Shown here: positions 1-11,370 of the stretch, in pieces
Position numbering within the stretch: the first letter of the stretch is position 1
Layout of the letters: every line of letters begins with the position of its first letter
Assembly: GCA_950295325.1 (NCBI GenBank)
Contig: OX485808.1
Location: forward strand, 26,494,527-26,558,526
Source of the DNA: Polytrichum commune
Taxonomy: Eukaryota; Streptophyta; Polytrichopsida; Polytrichales; Polytrichaceae
Length of the DNA stretch: 64,000 nucleotides
Direction of reading: 5' to 3'
Notes under the pieces: generated by a model
Told to the model about the DNA's origin: nothing
The model's input: only the letters and a program-made list of their open reading frames with translations
Database searches by the model: none
Position numbers and translations under genes: made by a program

Positions 1-466
1 AGCCGGCCCTAATGGCCCTAAGATGAGCATTCCAAATGCCATGGTCTTCTGGTTTTGTGTTAGGCCCACCTCCAAGAGGTGGTGGTTGAAATTAGTCCAA
101 GTGACCATGAAACATGATCCATCCAATGCCAGGCAAGAATCCATGTAGACTTTACATCCATCTTGCATTTACATACTCCATTGGTCCCTCAAGTGTAGTG
201 TGAAGTGAACTTAGACACGGGACCGCCTTTCCACCAATGAGAGTGCCTGAAGTGTACTGGTCACGGGCTCTCAGTCTCATGTGTGAAGTTGCCCTAACAC
301 GAGGGAGTTGGTGAAAACTGTTTGGATAGAATTATAGACCGATTCTTACTCTTCATTCTGCTCAAATTAACTCTGATCGTGGTGCAAGATAAATAGCAAA
401 TCCTAATCGTGCCCGCAATCATTTGTTTTGTAATTTTAGAAGCTTAAATGAATATCTTATTCATTA
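1..466. repeat. Array repeat block P, copy 1
   Basis: This block has no open frame of note. It aligns by eye with 9,462-9,920 and 36,180-36,650, and part of it recurs at about 12,487-12,649. In the other two places the block lies 2.6-4.5 kb downstream of a membrane-protein gene. The window therefore probably starts inside a further array unit whose gene lies upstream. Confidence 0.75.
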
Positions 467-1676
467 AGAAAAGTGTTGGTAGTCCTTTCCACTTCGACGA
501 GGGACTGGATATGATTTCTATATTCATTTCACAAAGTTTTAACCAATAAGGAGGATATATAGGTGCATGATTGCAGAGAAAAGAGGCTCATGATAATTTT
601 GTCTTGAAGTCCAAGAGTGTGTATTCATTAGTGTGTAGGAGCAAGAAACTTGGGTTGAAGAAACTTTACGGACCTTCACTTTTGGACTCAAACTTGAACC
701 CAAGCATGAACTTTAGTGTTGCAAAATGAATGGAAAAATATGGAGTCATGATTGACAAGATTTGGCCCCTATTTCGGGGACTAGTGGTGCCCCATAATCG
801 TTTCTCAGTGGGATTGGGATAGTAGTGTCAATTGCTTGGGTCCAAAACATTATTTTGACCAATAGGATTGCTTGACCTTTGAGTTATCACGGTTTCTTTG
901 TTCTCGAACCCTAATGTAAACCGAACATGAGTCAAGGACATGAGAAAGGGTGAACCATGTAAGTTAATATGGGATCCACCAAACCCCCCACCAAAGAATT
1001 ATTGTGTACTTAAGCATGGGTTTATATTAAGGTCTTGGTCCCAGAGATTCAAGGTCCAAATAACCCCTTCAAGTTGATGAACTTCACTCTTGGACTTTGG
1101 CTTGACGATCAATTTCTCAACCTAGGTGAGGTATTTTCTTGAATTGATGGGAAAGGTTTGGCCCACTAGCACCACTTCAGTGTTCCATACCTTGGACCCA
1201 AACCCTAGTGTCACTTTCGTTGGGTTTATATTTGGATCTTAACCAATAAGAGTGCTCAAATTTGGAGTTTCTTTGATTTTGGACCCTAGTGTGAGTGCAT
1301 CACAAAAAACATTTGTGAGAGCATGACCACATATTATCATTACATGCCTTGCAACCTTTGACCAAGTAGAGTCTTAGCTTCAAATGTTTCTATGTAAAGC
1401 CTTGCGTATTGTGAGACATTAGTTGTGATCATGGGACCCATAGATTTGGAAGCTCACGTAGAGTGAACATGAGGGATATATAATAAACTAATTCCCTCTA
1501 AAATAATGTTACATGGTTTAGCACATTTTTGTGTTAGCGTTAGGTATACAACATGTATGTAAAGAGGCCTTTAGTTAGTGCAATAGACTCCTTGGGTCGA
1601 AGATTGTTTGATACAATAGGAATGTTTGACTTAAGACTATCTTTGGTGGGTGAGTCTAGTGAATCCTAACGTAAAC
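467..1676. repeat. Array repeat block Q, copy 1
   Basis: Non-coding sequence that aligns with 21,190-21,284 plus 22,561-23,665. In the second copy a foldback element interrupts it with a 9-bp duplication. The right part, from about 960, is also related to 10,745-11,370 and 37,500-38,300. No gene is visible. Confidence 0.7.
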
Positions 1677-1680
1677 ACTG

Positions 1681-1688
1681 CACTAAAT
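1681..1688. repeat. Target-site duplication CACTAAAT, left
   Basis: Eight bases repeated exactly at 2,029-2,036, flanking the poly-G MITE. The uninterrupted form of the site is visible in the family member at 14,970. Confidence 0.85.
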
Positions 1689-2028
1689 CTCGGGGGGGGG
1701 GGGGGGGGCAGTGTGTTAAAAAATTATGGATATAGGTGCGAACAACCACTATTTTATAGGGGGGTATTACTTTCAATTCTTTTTTTTTCACATGCTATCA
1801 TTATGTAAATTTTTACTTTGGGTTAATAGAAAAATGGCTTGCATTACTTATAATTCCAAATTACCTATTATTCCATACCCTATAGTACTTTAAAGATGTC
1901 CAATGTCATTTTGGATACCCTATATTACTTTTAAGTCCATTTATAATTTTTTGCCCCCATGTTTTTAAAAGACCCGATCATTTGTTCGCACGTATATTGC
2001 TACTCCAACCAATGACTACCCCCCCGAC
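1689..2028. mobile_element. Poly-G-ended MITE, copy 1 (hAT-like)
   Basis: A 340-bp element. It begins CTCG followed by a G run (17 G at 1,692-1,708) and ends with a C run and GAC, so its termini are inverted repeats of the form CTCGGGG. It is flanked by the exact 8-bp duplication CACTAAAT. Subterminal inverted GTGCGAAC motifs lie near both ends. A second copy lies in opposite orientation at 31,857-32,213. Eight-base duplications are typical of the hAT superfamily. No protein is encoded, so mobility must have come from elsewhere. Confidence 0.85.
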
Positions 2029-2345
2029 CACTAAATATAATATTTAATGTCACCAATTCTAATTGTCTTGCTTGACACTAATTGTAAACCATGGTATAGT
2101 GTCACCAACACTAAATTTTAACCCAACATTAATTGTCATTCATGGTAATTTTATTGGGGGATTGTAGATTTACAGTGTTGCAATTACTGTCACTTACCAA
2201 GTGATTTTTCATCCAAATTTCAAATGTCCATGACAATATTTCATGACAAGTTGCTGACAAGGGAAGGCAAGGTTTTGGCCAATGGATGAACTCATCCAGC
2301 ATCCATGACAAAATGAGAAGTGTCATCTGAAATGTTACCATAGTG

Positions 2346-2552
2346 ATGTATTTACCTTATTCAAAACGAAGAAAATCACGTCATACACTCACCTCACAAG
2401 AAGGAAAGAAAAGAAAATTTTGATAGTGGTGGTGGAAGCTTGGGTGAGGGCCAAATTCCAAACCAATCCAAGGTCCATCCTCAAATCCGAGGTTCCTATC
2501 CCAACTTGAAGGGTATCTTCAGATGGGGCCCATGCTTTGGGAGCAGAAATGG
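2346..2552. repeat. Repeat block Y, upstream of a foldback element
   Basis: This block recurs at about 18,640-18,868, 24,950-25,169 and 25,500-25,728. Three of the four copies end at the target site of a foldback MULE. In the array it is part of the far-upstream region of the membrane-protein genes. Confidence 0.7.
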
Positions 2553-3606
2553 GGGTCTCTCTAAATACCCCCTATGAGCGTTGCACGCGTTAGGGTGGTG
2601 GGTAGGGGCAACACAGAAAAAACCAAAGCCTCGGCCCCCAACCCTTGGCCTACCCCGATCATGGCCTAACCCCCCGACCTTGGCCTAACCCCCCGACCTT
2701 GGCTTGACCCTTGCATTCTTGAAGGCCGCTTGTCCATATAACCCATATTCAGTGCACTTCATTTTCAAGGTCCAAAATCCAATATATATGTTCACTTCCA
2801 TGATTGAGTAAATAAGAAATTGATTAGGATTTCCTTTTCGAAGTGAAACCGTTAATAAAGCATGTAATTAACTTGGAAGTCAAAAACATCACAAAATCCT
2901 CATTAGCACCGAGGTTATAATTTTTGTGACTTACCATTCAAGAGGTCTTTGTCATTCAAAAATGGGACTAGAATTAGTGTTTTATTTGTAGTGTGTTTAT
3001 TTTATAATATTTTAGTTAATACCTTCTACTTTCACAAAGTATTCATACACACTCAAACTAATTAAGTGTGATTAAATGTAATTAAGTCTAATTAAATCAG
3101 AAAGTATGCTTATCAAATTCAATAAGTCTAATCAAATATAAAATGCACTTGATCATGATTTAATGCAGATACGAGGAATGATGTGCTTAAAAACACTTGT
3201 TTAGGCTTCATTACGCTTAATTAGGCTGAATGCAGTTACTTGCACTTAATCAGTTCGAATGTGTATGAACACTTGTAGAAACATAGGCCTTGCGCCGAAT
3301 TACCTTCGAATACAGTTATTTAGACTTAATAACATTTCATCACACTCAATTAGTTTGAGTGTGTATAAATACTTTGTGAACGTAGAAGATATTAACTACA
3401 ATGTTATGAAATGAACATACTTATAACAAAACACTAATTTTAGTCCCATGTTAGAATGACAAAGACTCTTTGAACAGTAAGTCACATAAATTATAACCTC
3501 AATGCTAATGAGGGTTATGCAATGTTTTTGACTTTCAAGTTAATTAAATGCTTTATTGGCGGTTTCACATGACAAAAGAAATCCCAATCAATTGCTTATT
3601 AACTCA

Positions 3607-3986
3607 GAAAGAAAGAGAAAGAAAGAAAGAGAAACTCCGGTCCCTTTTTAGCAAGGGGCCGGCGTGAATAAAGTGTCCGTTCGTAATACCAATGACCCGA
3701 TGCCCCCTGGACAAGGGGACATTGGGACAATACTACTCTCCCCTTTCGAGGATGGACACTATAGTGACACACTATACTAGTTCCTAGCTAGCCACTGGTG
3801 CCTTGAAGATACCGGACATGGTATCCCCCCAAAGGGCTTTGAGGTACCCATACAACAAGGTCCAAGGACCCCCCACCATAGTTGGGTGGACTAAGGTGGT
3901 GAGCACCACGCCGGCATGGGGAATAGAACCCACAACCTCATTGGGGGCCATGAGCCCTAACCACCAAGCCAAGGCCCGTGGTGCCT
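3607..3986 (-). mobile_element. tRNA-derived SINE
   Basis: Read on the minus strand, the element starts near 3,986. It has a box-A-like stretch (complement of 3,954-3,972, TTGGCTTGGTGGTTAGGGC) and a box-B-like GGTTCTATTCC (complement of 3,920-3,930). It ends in a CTTT-rich tail at 3,607-3,636. It is flanked by TTATTAACTCA on both sides (3,596-3,606 and 3,987-3,997). The empty site is seen at about 26,756 in the second array unit, so the insertion came after the duplication. Short translations across it are not real genes. Confidence 0.85.
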
Positions 3987-4165
3987 TTATTAACTCAATT
4001 GAAGTGAACATATATATTAGATTTTGGACCTTGTAAATGAAGTGCACTCAATATAGGTTATATGGACAAGTTGCCTTCAAGAATGCAAGGGTCAGGCCAG
4101 GGTCGGGGGGTTGAGGCTCTGACTTTTCCGGTGTTGCCCCTACCCGCCGCCCTGATGTATGTAAA

Positions 4166-4846
4166 CAATGGTGATTTTTCACAAGGTCCCTAACATGTCC
4201 AGGGACATGTTCATTAAAAAAACATTTCCAGTGGACGGGTTCTTAGAAAATGAACCGGTTTTGGACGTGTCAAATTCACTTTGGATGGGTTTTAAAAATA
4301 ACAATTTGTTTGATAAATTTTCCCCAAAATATAAATGATACAAATATCAATTACATTATGTCATATATGACATGTGAATATAAGCATAATGCAATCAAAC
4401 CACTAATACCCAATCAATATATCAATCTTGAAGTGCTTGATCCACTTGCATACATTAATTCATCAACCACAAAATTTAGAATGGAGTGTATTGGAAAGAT
4501 GAGAATCGACAACAAAAGACAGATAACTGATGAACATTGAAGGCATAATTTGTCAAGATCCTATTGTTTCCAAGTGCAACCAATCACATGTTGACAACTT
4601 TTGGTTTTTTTTTTTTTTTTTTTTTCTAATTTTTCACCAACATTATAAGAGACTTATTTATACCTCTTGCGGAACGGGTATTTTCATTTTCAAACCGGTT
4701 TTAGGACGGGTTGTTTTTTCTTTAACCTTTCTATGCACGGGTTGGTTTAGAAATGATTGGTTTTGGGACGGGTTGCAATTCTTTTTGCCTTTCAATTCAA
4801 GGTTTTTGGACACGGACAGGCAAAAACTTTGTGAAAATCAGCCCTG
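4166..4846. mobile_element. hAT non-autonomous element, copy 1
   Basis: A 681-bp element with ends of the form CAATGGTGATTTTTCACAA and TTGTGAAAATCAGCCCTG. The flanking octamers are TATGTAAA and TGTGTAAC. The orthologous insertion at 29,016-29,695 keeps an exact TGTGTAAC pair, so this is the same event with one decayed duplication. Subterminal GACGGGTT repeats occur near both ends. It lies 35 bp from the right end of foldback element A. There is no transposase. Confidence 0.85.
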
Positions 4847-4881
4847 TGTGTAACACTCGTTGGAGGTATTTAAAGAGACCC

Positions 4882-5585
4882 CATAATTGGGAGGCCAATG
4901 CCCTTTACGAAAACCTAATGGGCAACTAAGGAATCAGGATCATTCTAAGAAAGTCATGCCCACGTTTGCCAGCTTGTCTCGGGGTTGATAGACATCCGTA
5001 GGATGTAGATACGATGGATGGCTGAGATACTCCGCTCTTCCCGCGGCTCCATCGGCTGTTAGTGAAGCTCCATGCTCTTTCTTAAGCGACGGCCTGCAAC
5101 TTCTCCTCAGCCGACCCTCGGATAGCCATAGCCATAGCCATAGCGCGTTCATTTCAGCATAGTGTGTTGCAGGGCATTGAACTGGTGTTGTTGCGTTGGT
5201 GGCGGTGTTGGCGAAGTTGTTCCCTGTAAGCTGGGGGTGGAGATGTTGGGCATCATCGCGTGAAGAAGGATGGCCAAATAGGCTGGGGTTTTAGTTTATA
5301 CCATATTGGCAAGAGCTTGTTGGAAATTCAGTGTGACTAATTCGTTTCTCAACATGCACAGGCGATCTGGCATTAAAGAGCTGTAACTCATGAGTACTCT
5401 CTCGTTCAAGTGAACTAGATCGTGGCTACTACATCTTCTGAACCAGTAGTGTATCTCCGAAGGCAATCGCAAGGCAGCAGTTCAAAGATCAGTCGCACAC
5501 AGATGCTAGTACCACCAGAATTTTGACGAGTGCCAAAGGAAAGAGCAATCTCACTTCGAGGTGAAATAAAGTGGGTGGGATACAA
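4882..5585 (+). promoter_or_regulatory. Upstream region of membrane-protein gene 1
   Basis: About 700 bp between the end of foldback element A and the start codon, strongly matching 29,734-30,419 upstream of gene 2. It contains the stretch CCGTAGGATGTAGATACGAT with a downstream GGCTGAGATACTCC, also found in gene-less relics near 18,290 and 20,875. No TATA box is clear enough to call. Conservation between the copies suggests, but does not prove, a promoter and 5' leader. Confidence 0.45.
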
Positions 5586-6848
5586 ATGAAGGGGGTTTTG
5601 GAATGGTTGCGCAGGTTGCGTTGGTGTGCACGCTTGGATCACCTGACTTTCTCGGCCATAGTGATCAGTTTGTGGTCCGTTGTGTCTGTTGCTCAAACTT
5701 CTGGGATATCTGACTGTGATCAACAGTCCCCTAAGACAAGGGAGTTGGTGACAACTGTTTGGGGCGGTGCTGTCACCATCTTTGTGCTCTCCTTTGATGT
5801 CTGGAGTGCAATGAAGCCATTGGTGGGCGGTGATGGGTCGAGATCAAATAAAGTTATGAACATGGTCATACTCTTCATTATGGGCGTTTTAAATCCGGTT
5901 TATACCCTTTTTGTGACCATAGAAGATGTGGCATGGAGATATCACATGAGGCGGAATATGGCTGGGTTTACAGTTTTGTCCTTGTTGTCACCATGGACGA
6001 AAGATCCTGCAAAGATCGTATGCGGTTGTCAAGTTGTCATCTCTGTGCCTGAAATGATTTGTATTCCTGACGACTTTATTGATTCGAACTTGCCGATCCT
6101 TTCAGAAGCAGTGGTGATTGGTCGTGGACCAGAAGAACCAGGGGAGACCAACAACATTTGCCTCAATGAGAAGGGAAAAGACGTTTTGTTGCAAATGGAT
6201 GTTCTTCCTCCATACGATCAACTCAGGGTCTTGCAAGGAAGTTCTGGGTTGGCTATAATTATATCCGGAGTGCAGAGTGTGGGATATATATATGGTGTTG
6301 TGGTTCGGACTATACAAGGACTCCCGGTGAGTCCAATTGAAGTTATTGCGTTAACGTTGAGCGTACAAATCTTGATCAAGGCTCTCCTACACAATATTGT
6401 AAGTTTATGTTCTAGGCCCCTTCATGTTTATTTGACACATGACCAAGCACAAAATTTAGTAGGTAAGTGCGAAAAATACACTGCACATGGAGTTCCTAAT
6501 AGTAAGGTTGTGGGCCCAATCGTGGTTATGGTCTCGTTGATGTCAAGTGTGGTGATTTATTACATCATACATATGTTGCAAACAACAAGAAGGATCATGG
6601 TTGTCCCAATAATGCTTACACTTGTTGGGTTATATTTAGGACTACCCAACATATGGGTAATTCTATATAGGGATCCAGATATGACTCAAAATATGATTAT
6701 AACTGTTTGCACTATGATAATGTGCGCCATGGTAAATGCAATTTCATATATTCTTGCATTAGTTGTCACAATTAAATATTGGGAGGTTGATAGGTTGAAT
6801 GCGAAAACATCTAGCATGTTAGCTCAAATATTACCATACATTGGTTAA
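5586..6848 (+). CDS. Multi-pass membrane protein of unknown function, array copy 1
   Basis: This is an intronless frame of 420 codons. I start at the first ATG (5,586); the open frame extends 15 bp further upstream only through a GTG. I do not recognise the family. About eight hydrophobic segments are visible, near residues 20-37, 55-72, 91-112, 220-240, 251-270, 309-329, 337-360 and 368-396. The first could be a signal anchor. A soluble stretch at about 160-215 contains acidic residues and Cys192. The protein ends at TTA ATA-rich DNA with no extension. The copy at 30,420-31,682 has the same length and differs at 57 of 420 residues by eye count, mostly around 305-320 and 355-390. Two intact frames at this divergence, inside decayed flanks, suggest selection. 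Substrate and localisation cannot be told from sequence. Confidence 0.75.
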   Translation: MKGVLEWLRRLRWCARLDHLTFSAIVISLWSVVSVAQTSGISDCDQQSPKTRELVTTVWGGAVTIFVLSFDVWSAMKPLVGGDGSRSNKVMNMVILFIMGVLNPVYTLFVTIEDVAWRYHMRRNMAGFTVLSLLSPWTKDPAKIVCGCQVVISVPEMICIPDDFIDSNLPILSEAVVIGRGPEEPGETNNICLNEKGKDVLLQMDVLPPYDQLRVLQGSSGLAIIISGVQSVGYIYGVVVRTIQGLPVSPIEVIALTLSVQILIKALLHNIVSLCSRPLHVYLTHDQAQNLVGKCEKYTAHGVPNSKVVGPIVVMVSLMSSVVIYYIIHMLQTTRRIMVVPIMLTLVGLYLGLPNIWVILYRDPDMTQNMIITVCTMIMCAMVNAISYILALVVTIKYWEVDRLNAKTSSMLAQILPYIG

Positions 6849-8035
6849 TAAAGATATTTTCCATTATGATTTGCACATGTAGTGTCATTTTATTGGAATG
6901 TATTTCATTTCCATTTGTACTAGGCTAGTCACTATAATAACTTTTCTATTTAGAAAAATAATAAGTTAATAGATTGACTAATGTCAAATTATGTACATCA
7001 AATTAGAATTTGATGGTCATTCCAGGTTGGCTTTGATGGTGAATCTTGCCAAAATGTTGTTATTCTAAATTCTCAAAATATATTGAAATAGGTCGGCCCA
7101 AAACTTGGTGTCATTTAATTGGTAGCATAGCCTTTGCACATACAATCTCACCATGACATTGCAACACCTTGATTATATGACGTATTTCCCATCAACCAAA
7201 CTGTTTCGTGTTAATCTAACCCCATATTACAATTATGATGCTTGTAATTTGACATATTTTAGGCTTGATTTGTCATGTTGTAGAGGTGATTAATGTGTAC
7301 AAATGATGTACCCACACTAAGGTAAAGCTATGGGATTGACGGGTTGTTCCGAGTACCACATTAGTTTGATGGTCAGTTAGCTTAACTTAACTCAAGTTAA
7401 TTGTTTCAAATCTTGGTTCCAAAAAAGATGTTGCAATTTTGAGTCTTTGGGTTTGGGTGGATGTTGTAGAGTTTAGGAATTGCAACTATTGAGATCAACC
7501 TCTGGATCCGGGATGCAATGAGCATTGTAATTGAATGACCTGACATGAGGTGAGAGAGATGCAAGTTGCTCATGAGCGTTGTTGCCACCCTTGCCTCCTC
7601 ATGAAGTAGGAAGTGCATTATGTAGTATTTTAGGTTTCAGGTTACGCTAGTGGTGCAACCAACATATTTAAAGTTGACGACTTTGAAAAGAGGTTTTGAT
7701 AATACATCACCTGTGAAGGTTTTGTTTAACTTGGCAGAACCCACATTTGAATCTTGGAATTTTGGAAACATCTGAATATTTTGAATTATGGATTCCTTTG
7801 AATCTTGGAATCTTGGAATTGAAGAATATGTGTAGTTGATAGACAACCTATTAAAGAATATGTGGAATTGGGAGGGGAGTATTGTTGATGCAAAATACAA
7901 CATGGTGTAGTTGATGAATTTGGCATGAGGTAGAGAAAACCCTTTGGATTTAGAGGAACAATGAATGGACGGGAATGATGTGGATGACCAACCAACACCA
8001 ATAGTCTATCTTACTCAACCTCGTGAGTGTGGAGT
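6849..8035. repeat. Downstream flank of gene 1 (array block R)
   Basis: This matches 31,683-33,233 almost base for base, apart from the poly-G MITE inserted in the second copy at the GGTCATTC site (empty here at about 7,017-7,024). Short frames are present but not conserved as proteins. It probably contains the 3' UTR of gene 1. Confidence 0.7.
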
Positions 8036-9461
8036 GTAACATAATCACATTATACACCACAAGGTGTAATTTTGATATACATATTTATTGATAATATCAC
8101 ACTTGGAAGTATGCGATGAGCATCATTTCATTGCGAGTTAGACATTCGGTGCAAGAGGGAGAGCATGCTTGTTAGTATTGCAGAGCATTTTCAAAGGAAG
8201 ACCACCACTTTTCATGCTATTGATTGAAGCCTCAGATTGAGAATAGTGCAAATCAAGGTTTGGTGTTTAGGATTTAACATGTACTAAGAAGATTCTACAT
8301 GAGAAGAGCCATCTTATAGTCATCCTTAAAACTCAAAGGGATTTTTGTCCGGAGTTGGTCCTCTATGATTTCCCATTAGTTGGAATCAATGATTTATTCC
8401 TACCTATGGTGCATTCTTAAGGAAGTGTTCAACTTTGAAAGGTCGACGTATCAAGATTCATTCAAACTCAAACTCAAATTGAGCACCTTTTGGCATGCCA
8501 AAACGAGCTTGACCCACAATGAACCAGTATAGAATGTTCTTCGTGCAAACCTCCACACGACCTCCAACCATGCATCAAGTATGGAAGATGTTGTATGCAA
8601 AACAACCAATTCCCGACCAAAAGCTCCATTGACTTAAAGGATACCTCTATTGAGCAAGGTTCAAGAGAATATCCGAGTCATTGTTTGAAGAGGATTTTGG
8701 GCATAATCAATCAAAGTCCTAGTGTTTTCAAGTCCAACCGGTTACATGTTGTGATCTGTCAGTTTCCTTCATCAATTTGAGGTATATTCTATAGATGCCT
8801 CTAAAATGATCGGTAGTCTTGGACTCCAGCCGGTTATTTCTCAAACTCCACCAATTCACCAGGAACTAGCAGTTGGTTCTCTTCGTTCAGCTATTCAAGT
8901 CGTGCTTTAATAGCAAAAGCCATGTTAGGCTCAAAACATACAAACTCCCAATACATGGTGCCCTTCAGGAGTTGAGAATGCATGAAGTGCAAAGAGACTA
9001 GAACAGTATATGGGGGACTGTTGTTGACCATTGGTACCAGCCTGAAATGATGTCCCATGTGAAATTGCTCCTATTGGCCCTTCAGCAAGAATTGCTAAAT
9101 TGTTACTCTTGAATTGTGTTGTCATGATGTTTTCAATAGCCGTGAGAGCTTGTTCCTGAAATGCTGAACATGTTTAAAATAAAATTGTTACAGATTGGGC
9201 GAAGACAAAGGTCCGTGCACTTTGAATATTGGGGATTCAACCTTTCTTGGCCTAAACATCAATGGGACTCTCAATTTCAAAAGACAACATATTTCTCAGC
9301 CAACATTTTCCCCATTCGTAGCCGCTGATATTGTTTTCCACCTCCGAAAGTTTGTTCATAAATGGTTATCCATTACCCTTTATGAAATGCTCACATCTCA
9401 AGCGACATAGAAACTAGAATCTAAGGGTCGGTTTACACTATGGACCATGTAGTTGTAAATT
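8036..9461. repeat. Array block S, copy 1
   Basis: Aligns with 34,748-36,179, and partly with 11,371-12,480, so the block is present three times. The minus strand of about 8,830-9,080 reads as a protein-like frame but has an in-frame stop here (TAG, complement of 8,888-8,890). The equivalent frame is open at 12,130-12,384 and 35,553-35,792. No product is recognised. Confidence 0.6.
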
Positions 9462-11370
9462 GGCCCTAAGATGGCCCTAAGATGAGTGTTCTGAATGCCA
9501 TGGTCTTCTGGTCCTGTGTTCGACGTACCTCCAAGAAGTGGTTGTTGAAATTAGTCCACGTGACCATGAAACACGATCCATATGATGCCAAGTAGGAATC
9601 CATCTAGACTTTACATCCATCTTGCATTCACATACTCCATTGGTCCCTCAACAGTAGTGTGAAGTGAACTTGGACCGGCTCCGCCTTTCCATCAATGAGA
9701 GTGCCTAAAGTGTACTGGTCACATGATCTCAGTCTCGTGTGTGAAGTTGCCCTAACACGAGGGAGTTGGTGACAACTGTTTGGAAAGAATTGTAGACCGA
9801 TTATTACTCTTCATTCTGCTCAAATTAACTCTGATCGTGGTGCGAGATAAATAGCAAATCCTAATCGTGCCCGCAATCATTTGTCTTGTAATTTTAGAAG
9901 CTTAAATGAATATATATATCTTATTCATTATGAAAGTCGAGATTCTCATAGTCATTAAATGGTCACATAGGCTTTCACAACATTGAGAGATGGAAGAGTC
10001 CCCCCCTATTACACCATAGTGAAAAGCAAAGAATTTTTTAATCTCGAAGCCTAAATCGACACCTTCTTCAACTCATGTTTTAATTATTTCAAATCTTTTT
10101 TTTTGGTCATGCTTTGTAATTGCTAAGTTGCTCGAGCTTCTCATGCTTGAATCCATTGGTTGGATGATTCCACATGATTGTAGGTGTCCACATTAACCTC
10201 ATCTACCTTCGTTTGAGGTAGCCATGTGTTACAACGAGACCCACTTCTCATAGGTTATGAAACATGGAACAAGCTTGAGAAAAGTAGCAAATGCTAATCG
10301 TGCCCACAACCATTTATCTCATAAGTTTAGAAGCTTCTATTAAAATATCATATCCATTGTGAATGTAGGGATTCTCATAGTCATTAATGGTCATATAGCC
10401 CCCCATCTCCAATTATGTTGACTATTGAGCTCATAATTATTGTCAACATATTTTGAGCACATAGTCCTATCCCGTTTCTACATTTTCTTCATTTGGTGTG
10501 AGGGCTGAGATCTACACTCGACCATATTCCAATCAAATTTAGGTGTCTATATTATTGGTATTTTTGGATTTAGGCACTTCCACCTTATATGTCAAGACTC
10601 ATATCAAAAGTTCACACACTTTTTGACAATTTTATCACTTCATAGGCATAATGTTCTTGCAACTTTTTAACATGTTTATCATGACAAGTTTATCATAAAA
10701 GTAAGATGTTTGTGATCATAATAGAGTTATATGATGAATGAAGTAGAGAAAGGGTGAACCATGTAAGTTAATATGGGACCCACCAAACCCCCACCAAGAA
10801 AATATTATACACTTTAGCGTGGGTTTATATCAAGGTCTAGGTCCAAAAGATTTGGGGTCCAAATAACTCCTCGATGAACCTTACTCTTGGACTCCATCTC
10901 GACAACCAATTTCTCAAACTAGGTGACCTAGTTTGTTGAATCGATGGGAAAGGTTTGCCCCAGTAGTGCCACTCTAGTGTTCCATGCCTTGGATCTAAGC
11001 CATAGTGTAAATTCCATTGGGTCTACATTTTGATCTTGACCACTAAGATTGCTCAAATTTGGAGTTTCTTTGATCTGGGACCCTAGTGTGAATGAATCAT
11101 AAAAAAGATTAAAAAAAATCCTAAGAGCATGACCACATGTTATCATTACATGCACCTACAATGGAATAGTGGTGGTTTAGCCGACGAGCTAGACCCATGC
11201 GTTAGGCCTCACCAGTATCGTACCATTGGCAGGGCCCCGAAAGCCCTCCCAACTTTCAAATCTTTTATGAGAAAATCAATACCTCACAAACTTTGACCAA
11301 GTAGAGTCTTAGCTTCAAATGTTTCTATGTAAAGCCTTGTGTATTGTAAGACATTAGTTGTGATCATGGG
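9462..11370. repeat. Array blocks P and T, copy 2
   Basis: Aligns with 36,180-38,115. An internal duplication is visible: a stretch around 9,846-9,972 is repeated in diverged form at about 10,270-10,395. At about 11,150-11,270 both array copies carry an extra segment of about 120 bp that block Q lacks. No gene is visible. Confidence 0.65.

Larger units (their letters stand above)
1677..2345. mobile_element. ACTACACTAAAT-family MITE, interrupted and lacking its right end
   Basis: The left terminus carries the family sequence, split by a poly-G MITE. The body after 2,037 matches the complete family member at 14,966-15,345. The right terminal repeat is missing. Related copies start at about 23,671, 25,186, 38,364 and 46,203. 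There is no coding capacity. Confidence 0.6.
2553..4881. mobile_element. Foldback Mutator-like element A (non-autonomous)
   Basis: The terminal inverted repeats start GGGTCTCT and extend for hundreds of bases as a foldback. The left arm is about 2,553-3,070 and the right arm about 3,350-4,881. The flanking 9 bp are CAGAAATGG on the left (2,544-2,552) and CATAATTGG on the right (4,882-4,890); the right form is exact on both sides of the orthologous element at 25,729-29,733. Nine-base duplications and long terminal repeats are typical of Mutator-like elements. No transposase is encoded. The right arm holds a SINE and a hAT element. Confidence 0.8.

Noticed and set aside
3915-3975. Genuine tRNA gene on the minus strand
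   Set aside because: Box A and box B are present, but no cloverleaf forms. The unit has a CTTT-rich tail and target-site duplications, so it is a SINE.
3803-4036. Opposed short frames across 3,784-4,047
   Set aside because: They lie within the SINE and cross its boundary, and no protein similarity is visible.
5571-5585. GTG start giving a 425-residue protein (also at 30,405)
   Set aside because: In nuclear plant genes the downstream ATG at 5,586 (30,420) is far more likely; a stop lies just upstream of the GTG frame.
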